From positions 59,615 to 123,614 of the forward strand of contig JAUVWL010000010.1 of assembly GCA_030604135.1 (NCBI GenBank): a stretch of DNA of 64,000 bases. The letters run 5' to 3'. Shown one piece after another: positions 44,004 through 53,246 of this stretch (the stretch's first letter is position 1; each line of letters opens with the position of its first letter). The DNA is from Burkholderiales bacterium. Its GTDB lineage: Bacteria > Pseudomonadota > Gammaproteobacteria > Burkholderiales > Burkholderiaceae_C. The position numbers were made by a program, and so were the translations under genes. The notes beneath the pieces are model-generated. The model was given only the letters and a program-made list of their open reading frames with translations, was not told the origin of the DNA and did no database searches.

Positions 44004-45089
44004 ATGACAATGCCCTCCCGCCTGCCACTGCAGACCAGCCTCTCAAGTCGTTCGCTGGGCCGCCCCGAGAACGACTGCACCCCCTCGGGGGGCCTGGCGA
44101 CGCCAGGGTTGGGGGCGCTCTCCCGTCGATCCCTGTTCACCCTGGCCGGCGCCACGCTGGCCGCTCCCTGGGTGGGCGCCCATGCCCAGGGCAAACTGGC
44201 GGGCGGCCGGCCGATCACCCTTGTCGTGTCCTACCCGCCCGGCGGCGGCGCCGACCTCATGGCCCGCGTCATCGCCCCCAAGCTGGCCGCGGCCTTCGGT
44301 CAGCCTGTTGTGGTCGACAACAAGGCGGGGGCCAGCGGCCAGCTGGCCGCCAGCCACGTGGCACGCTCCACGCCCGACGGCACCACCTTGCTGCTGGACG
44401 CCTCCTCGTTTGCCGTCAACCCCTCCCTATACCCCCGCCTGCCCTACGACACGGCCACCGCCTTCACGCCCCTGGCCGTCCTGGCGACCTTCCCCAATGT
44501 GATGGTCTGCACACCCGGCTTCGAAGCCCGCACCGTGCAGGACGTGGTCCGGCTGGCCAAGGCCCGGCGTCTGGACTACGCATCGTCCGGCAACGGCTCG
44601 GCGCAGCACCTGGCCGGAGCGCTGTTCGAGCAACGGGCGGGCGTGGAACTGACCCACGTGCCCTACCGGGGAGGTGGCCCGGCCATGAACGACGTGATGG
44701 GAGGTCAGGTGCCCCTGTTTTTCGCCAACGTGGCGTCTTCGCTCGGTCACATCCAGGCCGGCAAGCTGCGCCCTCTGGCCGTCACCAGCAAGCTACGCGC
44801 CCGATCCCTGCCCGATGTGCCCACCATGGCCGAGGCCGGTGTCTCGGGCTACGAGGTGCTGGAATGGAACCCCATCCTGGGTCCGGCAGGTCTGCCGTCC
44901 GACGTGAAGGCCACGCTGGTGGCCGGCATCCGCGCTGCGCTGGACGATGCCGAGGTGCTGGGCCGCATTCGCCAGCTCGGGGGCGATGTCTTCGCTGACG
45001 CCTCCCAGCAGAGCGCGGGCGCATTCATCGCTGCGCAACAGGCGCAATGGGCCAAGGTGATCAAGGACCGCAACATCACCACCGGATGA
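44004..45089 (+). CDS. Tripartite tricarboxylate transporter (Bug/TctC) binding protein
   Basis: This periplasmic binding protein of 361 residues belongs to the Bug family that delivers carboxylates to Tct-type transporters. Family motifs include PGGGADLMARVIAPKLAAAFG, VVDNKAGASGQLAASHVA and VPYRGGGPAMNDVMGGQV. The signal peptide is Tat-like (RRSLFTLAGATLAAPWVGAHAQ). Between the first 16 residues and the RR motif there is a 25-residue Gly/Pro/Leu stretch whose DNA (about 44049-44120) resembles the repeat at the right end of the window. The stop overlaps the amidohydrolase start. Confidence 0.92.
   Translation: MTMPSRLPLQTSLSSRSLGRPENDCTPSGGLATPGLGALSRRSLFTLAGATLAAPWVGAHAQGKLAGGRPITLVVSYPPGGGADLMARVIAPKLAAAFGQPVVVDNKAGASGQLAASHVARSTPDGTTLLLDASSFAVNPSLYPRLPYDTATAFTPLAVLATFPNVMVCTPGFEARTVQDVVRLAKARRLDYASSGNGSAQHLAGALFEQRAGVELTHVPYRGGGPAMNDVMGGQVPLFFANVASSLGHIQAGKLRPLAVTSKLRARSLPDVPTMAEAGVSGYEVLEWNPILGPAGLPSDVKATLVAGIRAALDDAEVLGRIRQLGGDVFADASQQSAGAFIAAQQAQWAKVIKDRNITTG
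44049..44120 (+). repeat. Repeat-like insertion within the Bug signal-peptide coding region
   Basis: The DNA has GGGCCGCCCC and CCCCCTCGGGGGGC in the same order and spacing as the intergenic repeat at 63946-63978. It encodes residues about 16-40 in frame and lies just before the signal-peptide twin arginine. It is probably an insertion of a family repeat that kept the frame open. Confidence 0.55.
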
Positions 45090-45889
45090 CCACGTCACAC
45101 GCCCGCGTCGCCTCTGGCTGGGACTGCCATGTGCATGTGTTCGACCCTGCGCACCCGGCACAACCCGGCCACTACCGGCCGGCCCCGCGCGACCTGCCGG
45201 AGATAGAGCGCCTGGCCGCGTGTCTGGGCGTAGGGCATCTGGTACTCGTTCAGCCCAGCGTCTACGGAACCGACAACAGCCTGATCCTACAGAGGCTGTC
45301 GCGGGAACCGGGACGTCACCGCGCGGTCGCTGTGGTGGACACCAGCGTGTCCGAATCCGAGCTCGACAACATGCACGCACTGGGTGTGCGCGGCGCCCGG
45401 TTCAATCTCGTTTCCCCGGTGGGCAATGGCGCCTCAGACTTTCGCGCCCTCGCCCCTCGGTTGAAGGCGCGAGGCTGGCATGTCCAGTGGTACGCACGGG
45501 GCGAACAGCTGGCGACCATTGCCGACCTGCACAATGGCAGCGGACTGGTGCCCGTGCTTGACCACCTGGCCGGCATGCACGCCGGCATCTCGGCCAGCAA
45601 CCCCGCCTGGGCCTCCTTGGACCGCCTGGCCGAAATGGGCGCCTGGGTCAAGTTGTCGGGCTGGTACCGTCTACAGGCCCAAACGCCCTACGAGACCCTG
45701 TACAGGAACATACAACGGGTTGCCAGCACCATGGCCGATCGCCTGGTGTGGGGCTCAGACTGGCCACACACCGCCTTCGCCGACGATGCATTGCCGCCCT
45801 ACCCTAGCACCTGGGAGCCGGTGGTGCAGGCACTGGGCGAAGCACGGGCAGCCACGGTGCGGCAGGCCGGCGACTGGCTGTACACCTGA
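45086..45889 (+). CDS. Amidohydrolase-2 family hydrolase (PDC-lactonase-like)
   Basis: The 267-residue metal-dependent hydrolase has the N-terminal metal motif DCHVHVFDP and the C-terminal LVWGSDWPH typical of amidohydrolase-2/LigI-like proteins. Relatives hydrolyse lactones such as 2-pyrone-4,6-dicarboxylate or related cyclic acids; the substrate here is unknown. Its ATG overlaps the Bug stop (ATGA), so transport and hydrolysis genes are coupled under the GntR regulator. The stop is 9 bases before the convergent glmS end. Confidence 0.85.
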   Translation: MTTSHARVASGWDCHVHVFDPAHPAQPGHYRPAPRDLPEIERLAACLGVGHLVLVQPSVYGTDNSLILQRLSREPGRHRAVAVVDTSVSESELDNMHALGVRGARFNLVSPVGNGASDFRALAPRLKARGWHVQWYARGEQLATIADLHNGSGLVPVLDHLAGMHAGISASNPAWASLDRLAEMGAWVKLSGWYRLQAQTPYETLYRNIQRVASTMADRLVWGSDWPHTAFADDALPPYPSTWEPVVQALGEARAATVRQAGDWLYT

Positions 45890-45898
45890 CAACGACAC

Positions 45899-47758
45899 TC
45901 ACTCCACCGTCACACTCTTGGCCAGGTTCCTGGGCTTGTCCACATCCGTGCCCTTGGCCAGGGCCGTGTGGTAGGCCAGCAGCTGCAGCGGCACCACATG
46001 CAGAATAGGTGAAAGCGCGCCATAGTGCTCGGGCATGCGGATGACGTGCATGCCCTCGCTGCTGCCGATGCGGGTATCGGCGTCGGCCAGCACGTACAGC
46101 ACACCGCCACGCGCGCGCACCTCCTGCATGTTGCTCTTGAGCTTTTCCAGCAGGGTGTCGTTGGGTGCCACCGTCACCACCGGCATGGCGCTGGTCACCA
46201 GGGCCAGCGGCCCGTGCTTGAGCTCCCCGGCCGGGTAGGCCTCGGCATGGATGTAGCTGATTTCCTTGAGCTTGAGCGCGCCCTCCAGCGCGATCGGGTA
46301 ATGCAGGCCGCGCCCCAGGAACAGGGCGTTCTCCATGCGGGCGAAGTCTTCGGCCCAGCGGATGACCTGGGGTTCAAGCGCCAGCACGGCCTGCAGGGCC
46401 ATCGGCAGGTGGCGCATTTCCTTGATGTAGCTCGCCTCCTGTTCGTCGGACAGGTGCCCGCGCACCTGCGCCAGCGCCAGCGTGAGCAGGAACAGACCGG
46501 CCAGCTGGGTGGTGAAGGCCTTGGTCGAGGCGACACCGATCTCCACCCCGGCGCGGGTGATGTAGGCCAGCTTGCACTCGCGCACCATGGCGCTGGTGGC
46601 CACGTTGCAGATGGTCAGGGTCTGGTGCATGCCCAGGCCCTGGGCGTGGCGCAGGGCAGCCAGGGTGTCGGCCGTCTCGCCGCTCTGGCTGATGGTGACC
46701 ACCAGCGTGCGCGGGTTCGGCACACTGGTGCGGTATCGGTACTCGCTGGCCACCTCGACCTGGGTCGGAATGCGGGCCAGGGACTCCAGCCAGTACTTGG
46801 CCGCGCAGCCACTGTAGTAGCTGGTGCCGCAGGCCAGGATCAGGACCTGGTCGATGTCCTTGAAGACACGGTAGGCCCCATCACCGAACAGCTCGGGGGT
46901 GATGCCTTCGATGCCTTCGAGCGTGTCGGCAATGGCACGCGGCTGCTCGAAGATTTCCTTCTGCATGTAGTGCCGGTAGGGCCCCAGCTCGGCCGCCCCG
47001 CTGTGGGCCTGCACCGTGCGCACAGGTCGCTGGTCCGGCTCGTGGCTGCGGCCATGGGCGTCGGTGGTCCAGTAGCGGCCCAGCTGCAGGTCGACCAGGT
47101 CACCTTCTTCCAGGTAGACGATCTGGTCGGTCACACCGGCCAGGGCCATGGCGTCACTGGCCAGGAAGTGCTCTGCGCCGCCCTCGCCCACGCCCAGCAC
47201 CAGGGGCGATCCGGCACGGGCACCGACCACGCGGTGCGGCTCGTCCTTGTGGAACACGGCCAGCGCATAGGCCCCGTGCAGCCGCGCCACCGCCGACTGC
47301 AGCGCGGCAAAGATGTCGCCGTTGTAATGGGCGTCGACCAGGTGGGCAATGACCTCGGTGTCGGTCTGGCTCTCGAACACGTAGCCGCGGGCCTGCAACT
47401 CGGCGCGCAGTTCGTCGTGGTTCTCGATGATGCCGTTGTGCACCAGGGCCACCCGTCCCGCTGCACCCGCTGCCGCGCCGGGGCCGTGGCTGAAATGGGG
47501 GTGGGCGTTGTGCACCGCCGGCGCGCCGTGGGTTGCCCAGCGGGTGTGGGCAATGCCGGTGCCGCTGGCGATGCCGTCGGTCTGCACCTGCTGGGCGAGT
47601 TCGGCCACGCGGGCTGTGCTGCGGGCGCGGGTGAGCGCCCCTTGGGCATGCACAGCCACCCCGCAGGAGTCGTACCCCCGGTATTCCAGACGTTGCAGAC
47701 CCTGCACCAGCACAGGAACGATGTTGCGACCGGACACTCCGGCGACGATGCCACACAT
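45899..47758 (-). CDS. glmS: Glutamine-fructose-6-phosphate aminotransferase
   Basis: GlmS makes glucosamine-6-phosphate, the first step of UDP-GlcNAc synthesis for cell wall and lipopolysaccharide. The 619-residue protein starts [10 protein letters not shown], with Cys2 as the N-terminal nucleophile of the glutaminase domain. It has two SIS isomerase domains ([37 protein letters not shown]) and the conserved ending NLAKSVTVE. An AAGGGG site precedes the ATG. It is divergent from an Lrp-type regulator, and three repeated operator-like motifs lie between them. Confidence 0.97.
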   Translation of the reverse strand: MCGIVAGVSGRNIVPVLVQGLQRLEYRGYDSCGVAVHAQGALTRARSTARVAELAQQVQTDGIASGTGIAHTRWATHGAPAVHNAHPHFSHGPGAAAGAAGRVALVHNGIIENHDELRAELQARGYVFESQTDTEVIAHLVDAHYNGDIFAALQSAVARLHGAYALAVFHKDEPHRVVGARAGSPLVLGVGEGGAEHFLASDAMALAGVTDQIVYLEEGDLVDLQLGRYWTTDAHGRSHEPDQRPVRTVQAHSGAAELGPYRHYMQKEIFEQPRAIADTLEGIEGITPELFGDGAYRVFKDIDQVLILACGTSYYSGCAAKYWLESLARIPTQVEVASEYRYRTSVPNPRTLVVTISQSGETADTLAALRHAQGLGMHQTLTICNVATSAMVRECKLAYITRAGVEIGVASTKAFTTQLAGLFLLTLALAQVRGHLSDEQEASYIKEMRHLPMALQAVLALEPQVIRWAEDFARMENALFLGRGLHYPIALEGALKLKEISYIHAEAYPAGELKHGPLALVTSAMPVVTVAPNDTLLEKLKSNMQEVRARGGVLYVLADADTRIGSSEGMHVIRMPEHYGALSPILHVVPLQLLAYHTALAKGTDVDKPRNLAKSVTVE

Positions 47759-47830
47759 GCTCAACCCCTTGCTTGAGGCCCGCTGCAGGACCATTCCGAG
47801 CAGGCTGACGGGGATGCTAGGGCATCAGAA

Positions 47831-47902
47831 AAGAAATTATCGATCAAGTATTAGAACACCAAGAAATAATCTATCATTCATACCCAAAAATGATAATTTC
47901 TT
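47831..47902. promoter_or_regulatory. Three phased repeats between glmS and the Lrp-type gene
   Basis: AAGAAATTATC (47831-47841), AAGAAATAATC (47861-47871) and the inverted GATAATTTCTT (47892-47902) are spaced 30 and 31 bases centre to centre, close to three DNA turns. They contain GATAAT-like -10 elements. They are the best candidate sites for the divergent Lrp/AsnC protein, controlling both genes. Confidence 0.65.
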
Positions 47903-47919
47903 TCATAATAAGGTCAAAG

Positions 47920-48411
47920 ATGAACGAAATATCCCTCGATGAGGCCGACTTTCGGGTGCTGGAGCTGCTGCAGACCGATGCATCGCGCAGCAACCAGGCG
48001 CTGGCCGAAGCCGCCCACCTCTCCCCTGCCACCTGCCTTCGTCGCGTTCGGCGCCTGCGCCAGCAGGGCCTGATCGAACGCGAGGTGGCCATCCTCAGCC
48101 CAGATCGCCTGTCGGCCGTGATCGGCCACGGCCTCACCGCCGTGGTCGAGCTGACACTGGAGCGCCAAGGCGCCGAGTACCTGGACGAGCTTGAAACGCG
48201 CCTTGTGCTGGAACCGGAGGTGCAACAGTGCTACCGCGTCAGTCCGGGTCCGGACTTTGTGCTGGTGGTGCACACGGCGGACATGCCGACCTATCTGGCG
48301 CTTTCGCAGAGGCTGTTCAGCAGCGAGCGCAACGTACGCAACGTCAAGGCCTTCTTCAGCACCAGACGCGGCAAGTTCGATCCGCGCCTGCCTTTGCCGG
48401 CCCGCGGTTGA
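47920..48411 (+). CDS. Lrp/AsnC-family transcriptional regulator
   Basis: This regulator of 163 residues has an N-terminal helix-turn-helix (DFRVLELLQTDASRSNQALA, LSPATCLRRVRRLRQQGLIE) and a C-terminal RAM effector domain (VQQCYRVSPGPDFVLVVHTA). I prefer the ATG at 47920, which has an AAGG-type site; an in-frame ATG 30 bases earlier lies inside the operator region. Such proteins form octamers and wrap DNA carrying phased sites, which fits the three repeats upstream. The ligand is unknown; an amino acid or amino sugar is plausible. Confidence 0.9.
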   Translation: MNEISLDEADFRVLELLQTDASRSNQALAEAAHLSPATCLRRVRRLRQQGLIEREVAILSPDRLSAVIGHGLTAVVELTLERQGAEYLDELETRLVLEPEVQQCYRVSPGPDFVLVVHTADMPTYLALSQRLFSSERNVRNVKAFFSTRRGKFDPRLPLPARG

Positions 48412-48666
48412 GGAGCAACACGCGGGAATCGACATGCGAGCCACGCGGGTACCGGATGAAATGGCGGCCACCCAGGAAGCCACATGGCACCGCCGGTCGT
48501 TCAACGGCCAGACACATTGGCATTCTTTGGTGATAAATCACACAATCAGGGTATGGACTTGTCTTACCTTTCGTCGGTAACCTTAGGCAACTATTCTGCA
48601 TTGCCACAGTCCATCTGAAGCGCAGGGCCTCGTGGCCCCTGTGTGTGGATCACCCAAGGAGGTTTC

Positions 48667-49398
48667 ATGTTGCCACTCTGGATTGCCTTTGGCACGGCAC
48701 TGGTGCTGGTCGGACTGGGCGTCTGGCTCTACCAGCGCTACCGCCGAAAGCCCTCAGGTCGCGATGACCGTTACGCACCTGAACGCATCCTGACCACCGA
48801 GCAGGTCCACATGCTGGACTACCTGCAGGACACCTTCCCAGGTCAGGTCGTGCTGCCCAACATGTTGCTCAAGGACATGCTGTCCATCCGCAGTGCCGGT
48901 GACCGCAAGAAGGCCGAAGACAGGCTGCGCCGCCAGAAAGTCGACTTTGTGGTCTGCGGCGAGGACGGCCGGCCCATGTTCGCCTTCGACATCGAGCAAT
49001 ACCACCTGAGCAACGCCAAGGCCAAGGCCCACCAGGTCAAGATGAAAAACCGCGTGCTCAAGTCGGCCGGGGTGCGCTTCGTTTTTCTGAAGAACGGCAT
49101 CCACCGCATGCCGTCGCCGTCGGAGTTCCGCAAGCAGCTCAACCTGGCCGAATTGCCACGCCCCAAAGCCCGCGGAGACGACGACCGCCAAAGCGTGCGC
49201 CAGCAGCTCGAATCACAGATGTCGGATTTCGACAAACTCTACCCGGCCACCGGCTTCAACGATTCCGAAGTCATGGGTCTGAGCGGTCTGATGGAACTCG
49301 AGCGCAAAGGGCGCCAGACCGGCCTGGGTGCACCCGCACCCAGCCGCCCCACCGGCACCAACTCTGGCTACAACGGATTCAGCGAGACCCGGCACTGA
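48667..49398 (+). CDS. DUF2726 domain membrane-anchored protein
   Basis: The 243-residue protein has an N-terminal membrane helix (LWIAFGTALVLVGLGVWLY) followed by a DUF2726-like domain (VDFVVCGEDGRPMFAFDIEQ, KNRVLKSAGVRFVFLKNG). This domain is related in outline to restriction-endonuclease-like folds. The C-terminal 60 residues are probably disordered. The ATG at 48667 is chosen for its strong AAGGAGG site. Function unknown; it is convergent with glmU. Confidence 0.85.
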   Translation: MLPLWIAFGTALVLVGLGVWLYQRYRRKPSGRDDRYAPERILTTEQVHMLDYLQDTFPGQVVLPNMLLKDMLSIRSAGDRKKAEDRLRRQKVDFVVCGEDGRPMFAFDIEQYHLSNAKAKAHQVKMKNRVLKSAGVRFVFLKNGIHRMPSPSEFRKQLNLAELPRPKARGDDDRQSVRQQLESQMSDFDKLYPATGFNDSEVMGLSGLMELERKGRQTGLGAPAPSRPTGTNSGYNGFSETRH

Positions 49399-49413
49399 AC
49401 CTGCCGGCCAGGT

Positions 49414-50826
49414 TCAGCCGCTTTTCTTGGCCGGTCGTTTCCAGCCCGGTACCGTGAACGGCTTGCCCCGCACCACCGAAAGGGCACCCGCCGGGGCATC
49501 CTTGGTGATGACCGACCCGGCACCCACGGTGCCACCGGCCCCGAGGGTCACCGGTGCCACCAGCACGCTGTTGCTGCCCACATGCACGTCGGCCTCGATC
49601 ACCGTGCGGTGCTTGTTCGCGCCGTCGTAGTTGGCGGTGATACTGCCGGCCCCGTAGTTCACGCGTTCGCCCACCGTGGCATCGCCCAGGTAGGCCAGGT
49701 GGTTGGCCTTCGCACCGTCGGCCAGGGTGCTGTTCTTGACCTCGACGAAGTTGCCGATGTGCACCTCGGCACCCAGTCGGGCTCCGGGCCGCAGGCGCGC
49801 AAACGGGCCGACCAGCGAACCCGCCCCGACCACCACGCCCTGCCTGTCGCCGTCGATGTGGGTGAAGGGGTGGATGACCACCCCGGCATCAATGCGCGCG
49901 TTGGCCACCACGCAGTGGGCACCAATGCGCACACCCTGCCCCAGTTCGACCGTCCCCTCGAAGACGCAGTTGACATCGATTTCGACATCCTGCCCACAGA
50001 CCAGTTCGCCCCGGACGTCGAAACGGGCCGGGTCGGCCAGGCGCACACCCTGGGCCATCAGCCGATCCGCTGCGCGTCGCTGATAGGCACGCTCCAGCTC
50101 GGCCAGTTGCTGTGGACTGTTGACACCCGCCACCTGGACCTCGTCGTCGGTGACGATGGCCCGGACCCCGTGACCTCCCGCCACCGCGTGGCGAACGACA
50201 TCGGTCAGGTAGTACTCGCCCTGGCTGTTGTTGTTGGTCAACTGCGCCAGCCAGCTTTTGAGCAGCCGCGCGGGCGCCGCCATGACGCCGCTGTACCACT
50301 CGGTGGTGCGCCGCTGCGCGTCGGTGGCGTCCTTGAATTCGACGATCGCCTGCACGGCGCCATCGGGTGCGCGCAGCAACCTCCCGTAGCTGCCGGCATC
50401 GCTGCCCGTGTCCACGCTGAGCAAGGCCAGATGCTGCCCCCCACAGGCCTGCAGCAACTGCTGCAGGGTGCCTGGCTCGATCAGAGGCACATCGCCGTTG
50501 AGCACCAGCACCACTCCATCGTCCGGCAGCACAGGTACCGCCTGCTGCACGGCATGGCCGGTGCCAAGCTGAGGTTCCTGCCGCACATAGCGCAAGGCCA
50601 GGGGTTCGCCCTCGGCCACCGGCGGCGTCGACAGACCCGCCTCCACCAGCTCGGCACCGTGACCGGTGATGACCACCACCGAGCGCGCCGATAACCGCGC
50701 AGCACAGTCGATCACGTGCTGCGCCAGAGCACGCCCGCCCAATCGGTGCAACACTTTCGGGCGAAGGCTCTTCATTCGCGTGCCTTTGCCGGCCGCCATC
50801 ACCACCACGTCCACAGGGAATGTCAT
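49414..50826 (-). CDS. glmU: Bifunctional UDP-GlcNAc pyrophosphorylase / glucosamine-1-phosphate acetyltransferase
   Basis: GlmU carries out the last two steps of UDP-N-acetylglucosamine synthesis. The 470-residue protein starts with the nucleotidyltransferase motif VVVMAAGKGTRMKSLRPKVL. The C-terminal half is a left-handed beta helix of hexapeptide repeats (NSTLADGAKANHLAYLGDA, GAGSITANYDG). A GAGG site precedes the ATG at 50826. This ATG overlaps, on the other strand, the start of the DUF6279 lipoprotein gene. Confidence 0.97.
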   Translation of the reverse strand: MTFPVDVVVMAAGKGTRMKSLRPKVLHRLGGRALAQHVIDCAARLSARSVVVITGHGAELVEAGLSTPPVAEGEPLALRYVRQEPQLGTGHAVQQAVPVLPDDGVVLVLNGDVPLIEPGTLQQLLQACGGQHLALLSVDTGSDAGSYGRLLRAPDGAVQAIVEFKDATDAQRRTTEWYSGVMAAPARLLKSWLAQLTNNNSQGEYYLTDVVRHAVAGGHGVRAIVTDDEVQVAGVNSPQQLAELERAYQRRAADRLMAQGVRLADPARFDVRGELVCGQDVEIDVNCVFEGTVELGQGVRIGAHCVVANARIDAGVVIHPFTHIDGDRQGVVVGAGSLVGPFARLRPGARLGAEVHIGNFVEVKNSTLADGAKANHLAYLGDATVGERVNYGAGSITANYDGANKHRTVIEADVHVGSNSVLVAPVTLGAGGTVGAGSVITKDAPAGALSVVRGKPFTVPGWKRPAKKSG

Positions 50827-51745
50827 GAACACCTCGTTCGGGGATTCCGGTCCCGGCGTTGTTTCCGGGAACTTGCAGCCGGGCATTATCGCCCGCACCG
50901 CACAGCTGAGCTTCCTGATATTGACCGCCTTGCTGATGCTGACAGGCTGCAGCATGGCAAGGCTGGCCTACAACCAGGCGCCGACCCTGACGTACTGGTG
51001 GCTTGATGGCCACGTTGACCTGACCAATGGACAGTCTGAGTCGGTGCGACGTGACATCGACAGCTTCTTTGACTGGCACCGCAGTGACGCCCTGCCTGCC
51101 TATGCGGCCCTGCTGCAATCCTGGCAGGCCATGGTCATGGAGGACCTTGATGCGGACCAGGTCTGCCAGCAGTTCCAGACCATCCGCTCACACATCGACA
51201 CGGCGGCCCACCGCACAGTGGCGCCACTGGCCCGGCTGGCCCTCTCGCTCAGCCCGGAGCAGATCGAGCACCAACGCCGTCACCAGATCAAGGCCAACCA
51301 GGGCTTCGAAAAGGACTTCATGCAAGGCAACGATGCCCAGCGCCTGCGCAAACGGCTGAACAACACCATCGACCGCAGCGAGCGCATTTATGGCCGCCTC
51401 AGCAGCGAGCAGCGGGACATGGTTCGTGACTGGCTGCGAAGGTCCCCCTGGGATCCGGAACGCACCTTGGCCGAACGCCAGCGGCGCCAGGCCGATCTGC
51501 TGCAAACGGTGCAAGATGCACAGTCCAGCCCGGCACAGGCCGAGGCCCTGGTAGCGGCCCACATCCGCCGCATCAGCCAGTCACCGACGCCGGGATACGA
51601 CGCCTACAACCAGGCGATGGTTCGCCACGGCTGCGCCCAGTTTGCCGCCTTGCACAACAGCATGAGTCCCCAGCAACGCGAGCGTGCGCTGCGCACCCTC
51701 AGGAGCTATGAAGATGACCTGATGAACCTGGCCGGACAGCCTTGA
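50825..51745 (+). CDS. DUF6279-family lipoprotein
   Basis: This 306-residue predicted lipoprotein has a hydrophobic segment and a lipobox ending at C42 (LLMLTGC). A helical domain follows (YNQAPTLTYWWLDGHVDLTN, then a long Gln/Arg-rich part), matching the DUF6279 family. The ATG at 50825 shares the CATG with the glmU ATG. A TTG at 50872 would give a more usual, shorter leader. Function unknown; perhaps envelope maintenance, given the cell-wall precursor gene beside it. Confidence 0.82.
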   Translation: MNTSFGDSGPGVVSGNLQPGIIARTAQLSFLILTALLMLTGCSMARLAYNQAPTLTYWWLDGHVDLTNGQSESVRRDIDSFFDWHRSDALPAYAALLQSWQAMVMEDLDADQVCQQFQTIRSHIDTAAHRTVAPLARLALSLSPEQIEHQRRHQIKANQGFEKDFMQGNDAQRLRKRLNNTIDRSERIYGRLSSEQRDMVRDWLRRSPWDPERTLAERQRRQADLLQTVQDAQSSPAQAEALVAAHIRRISQSPTPGYDAYNQAMVRHGCAQFAALHNSMSPQQRERALRTLRSYEDDLMNLAGQP

Positions 51746-51755
51746 GAGGCGAAGC

Positions 51756-53033
51756 TCAAAAGACAAACAGGCCGAGAACCACGAGCGAGCCGAGCGTCAC
51801 CGGCAGGCCGATAAGCAGGTGCCGACGCCAGTCGATCTCGACACCCTGGCGCCGGGCGATATCGACCACGATCAGGTTGGCAATGGAGCCGACCAGCAGC
51901 AGGTTGCCTGCGAAGCTGCTCACGAGGGCCAGCACGGTGCCGGCCTGTGCCGCGTCAGCTCCCAGGTGAGGCAGCAGCAGCATCACGGCCGGTACGTTGG
52001 AAACCAGGTTGGACAGGGCCACGCCCAACACCATCAAGGGACCGGGGTCGGACAGGACCACGCCCCGTTGACCCAGCCAGTGCACCGCCTGGGCCGCCAG
52101 CCCGGTGCTCTCGAACGCGTGATTGACCACAAACAAGCCAATGAACAGCAGCAGCAGGGGCCAGTCGATCAGGCCCATCACATGCGAAGAATGCAAACGC
52201 CGGCTGAGCAGCAACACCCCCGCGCCCACCAGCGCAGCCACGTCCCTGGGCCAGTCGGTGAACAGGAAGACCATCATCAGAACCAGGGCCACCGTCAGGC
52301 CTTTGGCCGTTTGCCAGGCATCGAACGGCGGCAATTCATGCGCAACAGTCATCTTCGCTGGCATCGAAGGCAAAGGTCTCTTCAGGTCTGCTCGCGCGCC
52401 AGGCCCGAACACCAGCCAGGCCCACAGAAACAGAAGACTCAACAACACCGGCGGCATGGCCTGGATCAGATAGCCGCTGAACGACAGCTGCAACACCGAG
52501 CCAATCAGCATGTTCTGCGGATTGCCGATCAGGGTGGCCGCCGACCCGATGTTGGCGGCGCAGGCCAGCCCTACCAGAAAAGGGATCGGGTCCAGTCCCC
52601 GCTGAAGGCAAAGGCGTGCCACCACCGGCGTCATGGCCAGGCACACGATGTCGTTGGAGAACACCGCCGACAAGCCCCCAGCCACTGCGATCAACGCAGC
52701 CAGGAGGCCAGCGTGCGGCAGCGCGAGTGCACCCACCCGCTGGGTCACGGCGGTGTAGAAACCGCCCAGGCGCATCTGGGCCGAAACCACCATGAAGGCG
52801 AATAAAAGCACCAGGGTCGGCAGATCGACCGCTCTCGCGGCCTGCTCCACCGGCAGGCCAGCCAGCGCAATCACCGCAATCGCACCCAGCAAGGCCACGC
52901 CCGACCGATCCAGCTTGAGTCTGGGCAAGCCGCCCAGGAACATGCCCAGGTAGACCAGCACAAAAACCAGCACAATGCCCCAGTCGGCCGCATCCTGGCC
53001 CAGCCAGGGCGCTGATATCCAATCAAGACTCAT
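51756..53033 (-). CDS. ArsB/CitM-type anion permease
   Basis: The integral-membrane protein of 425 residues has about eleven hydrophobic segments. Two conserved reentrant-type motifs of the ion-transporter superfamily are present: SAVFSNDIVCLAMTPVV and GSAATLIGNPQNMLIG, with a second half-copy around LSNLVSNVPAVMLLLP. The substrate may be an anion such as arsenite, dicarboxylate or sulfate. The ATG at 53033 gives a normal-length leader. An ATG at 53084 has a better ribosome site (GGGGAT). Confidence 0.85.
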   Translation of the reverse strand: MSLDWISAPWLGQDAADWGIVLVFVLVYLGMFLGGLPRLKLDRSGVALLGAIAVIALAGLPVEQAARAVDLPTLVLLFAFMVVSAQMRLGGFYTAVTQRVGALALPHAGLLAALIAVAGGLSAVFSNDIVCLAMTPVVARLCLQRGLDPIPFLVGLACAANIGSAATLIGNPQNMLIGSVLQLSFSGYLIQAMPPVLLSLLFLWAWLVFGPGARADLKRPLPSMPAKMTVAHELPPFDAWQTAKGLTVALVLMMVFLFTDWPRDVAALVGAGVLLLSRRLHSSHVMGLIDWPLLLLFIGLFVVNHAFESTGLAAQAVHWLGQRGVVLSDPGPLMVLGVALSNLVSNVPAVMLLLPHLGADAAQAGTVLALVSSFAGNLLLVGSIANLIVVDIARRQGVEIDWRRHLLIGLPVTLGSLVVLGLFVF

Positions 53034-53246
53034 GGGTTGCGGGCGACCATCCAAAGACCTGGAAAAAGACCATCGCTCAAGCATATCCCCATCGTGTGTC
53101 AGGCCGGTGCACATCCTGGCCCCATCCGGGCGGACAGGACCTCCGGTCGCCCGAGGTCACCATTGGGCCGGCGGGAACATTTCGCTGCACCCGTTGTGCG
53201 GCGGCCGCGCTATAGTCTGGGCATATCCTGCGCGTGCGAGCAAGCC

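Noticed and set aside
47831..47902. CRISPR-like repeat array
   Set aside because: The three short repeats have inverted orientation for one copy and only 11 bp each. They fit regulator binding sites, not CRISPR.
45899..47919. A glmS ribozyme upstream of glmS
   Set aside because: The leader is short and AT-rich with operator-like repeats. No ribozyme core is visible and the organism is not a Firmicute.
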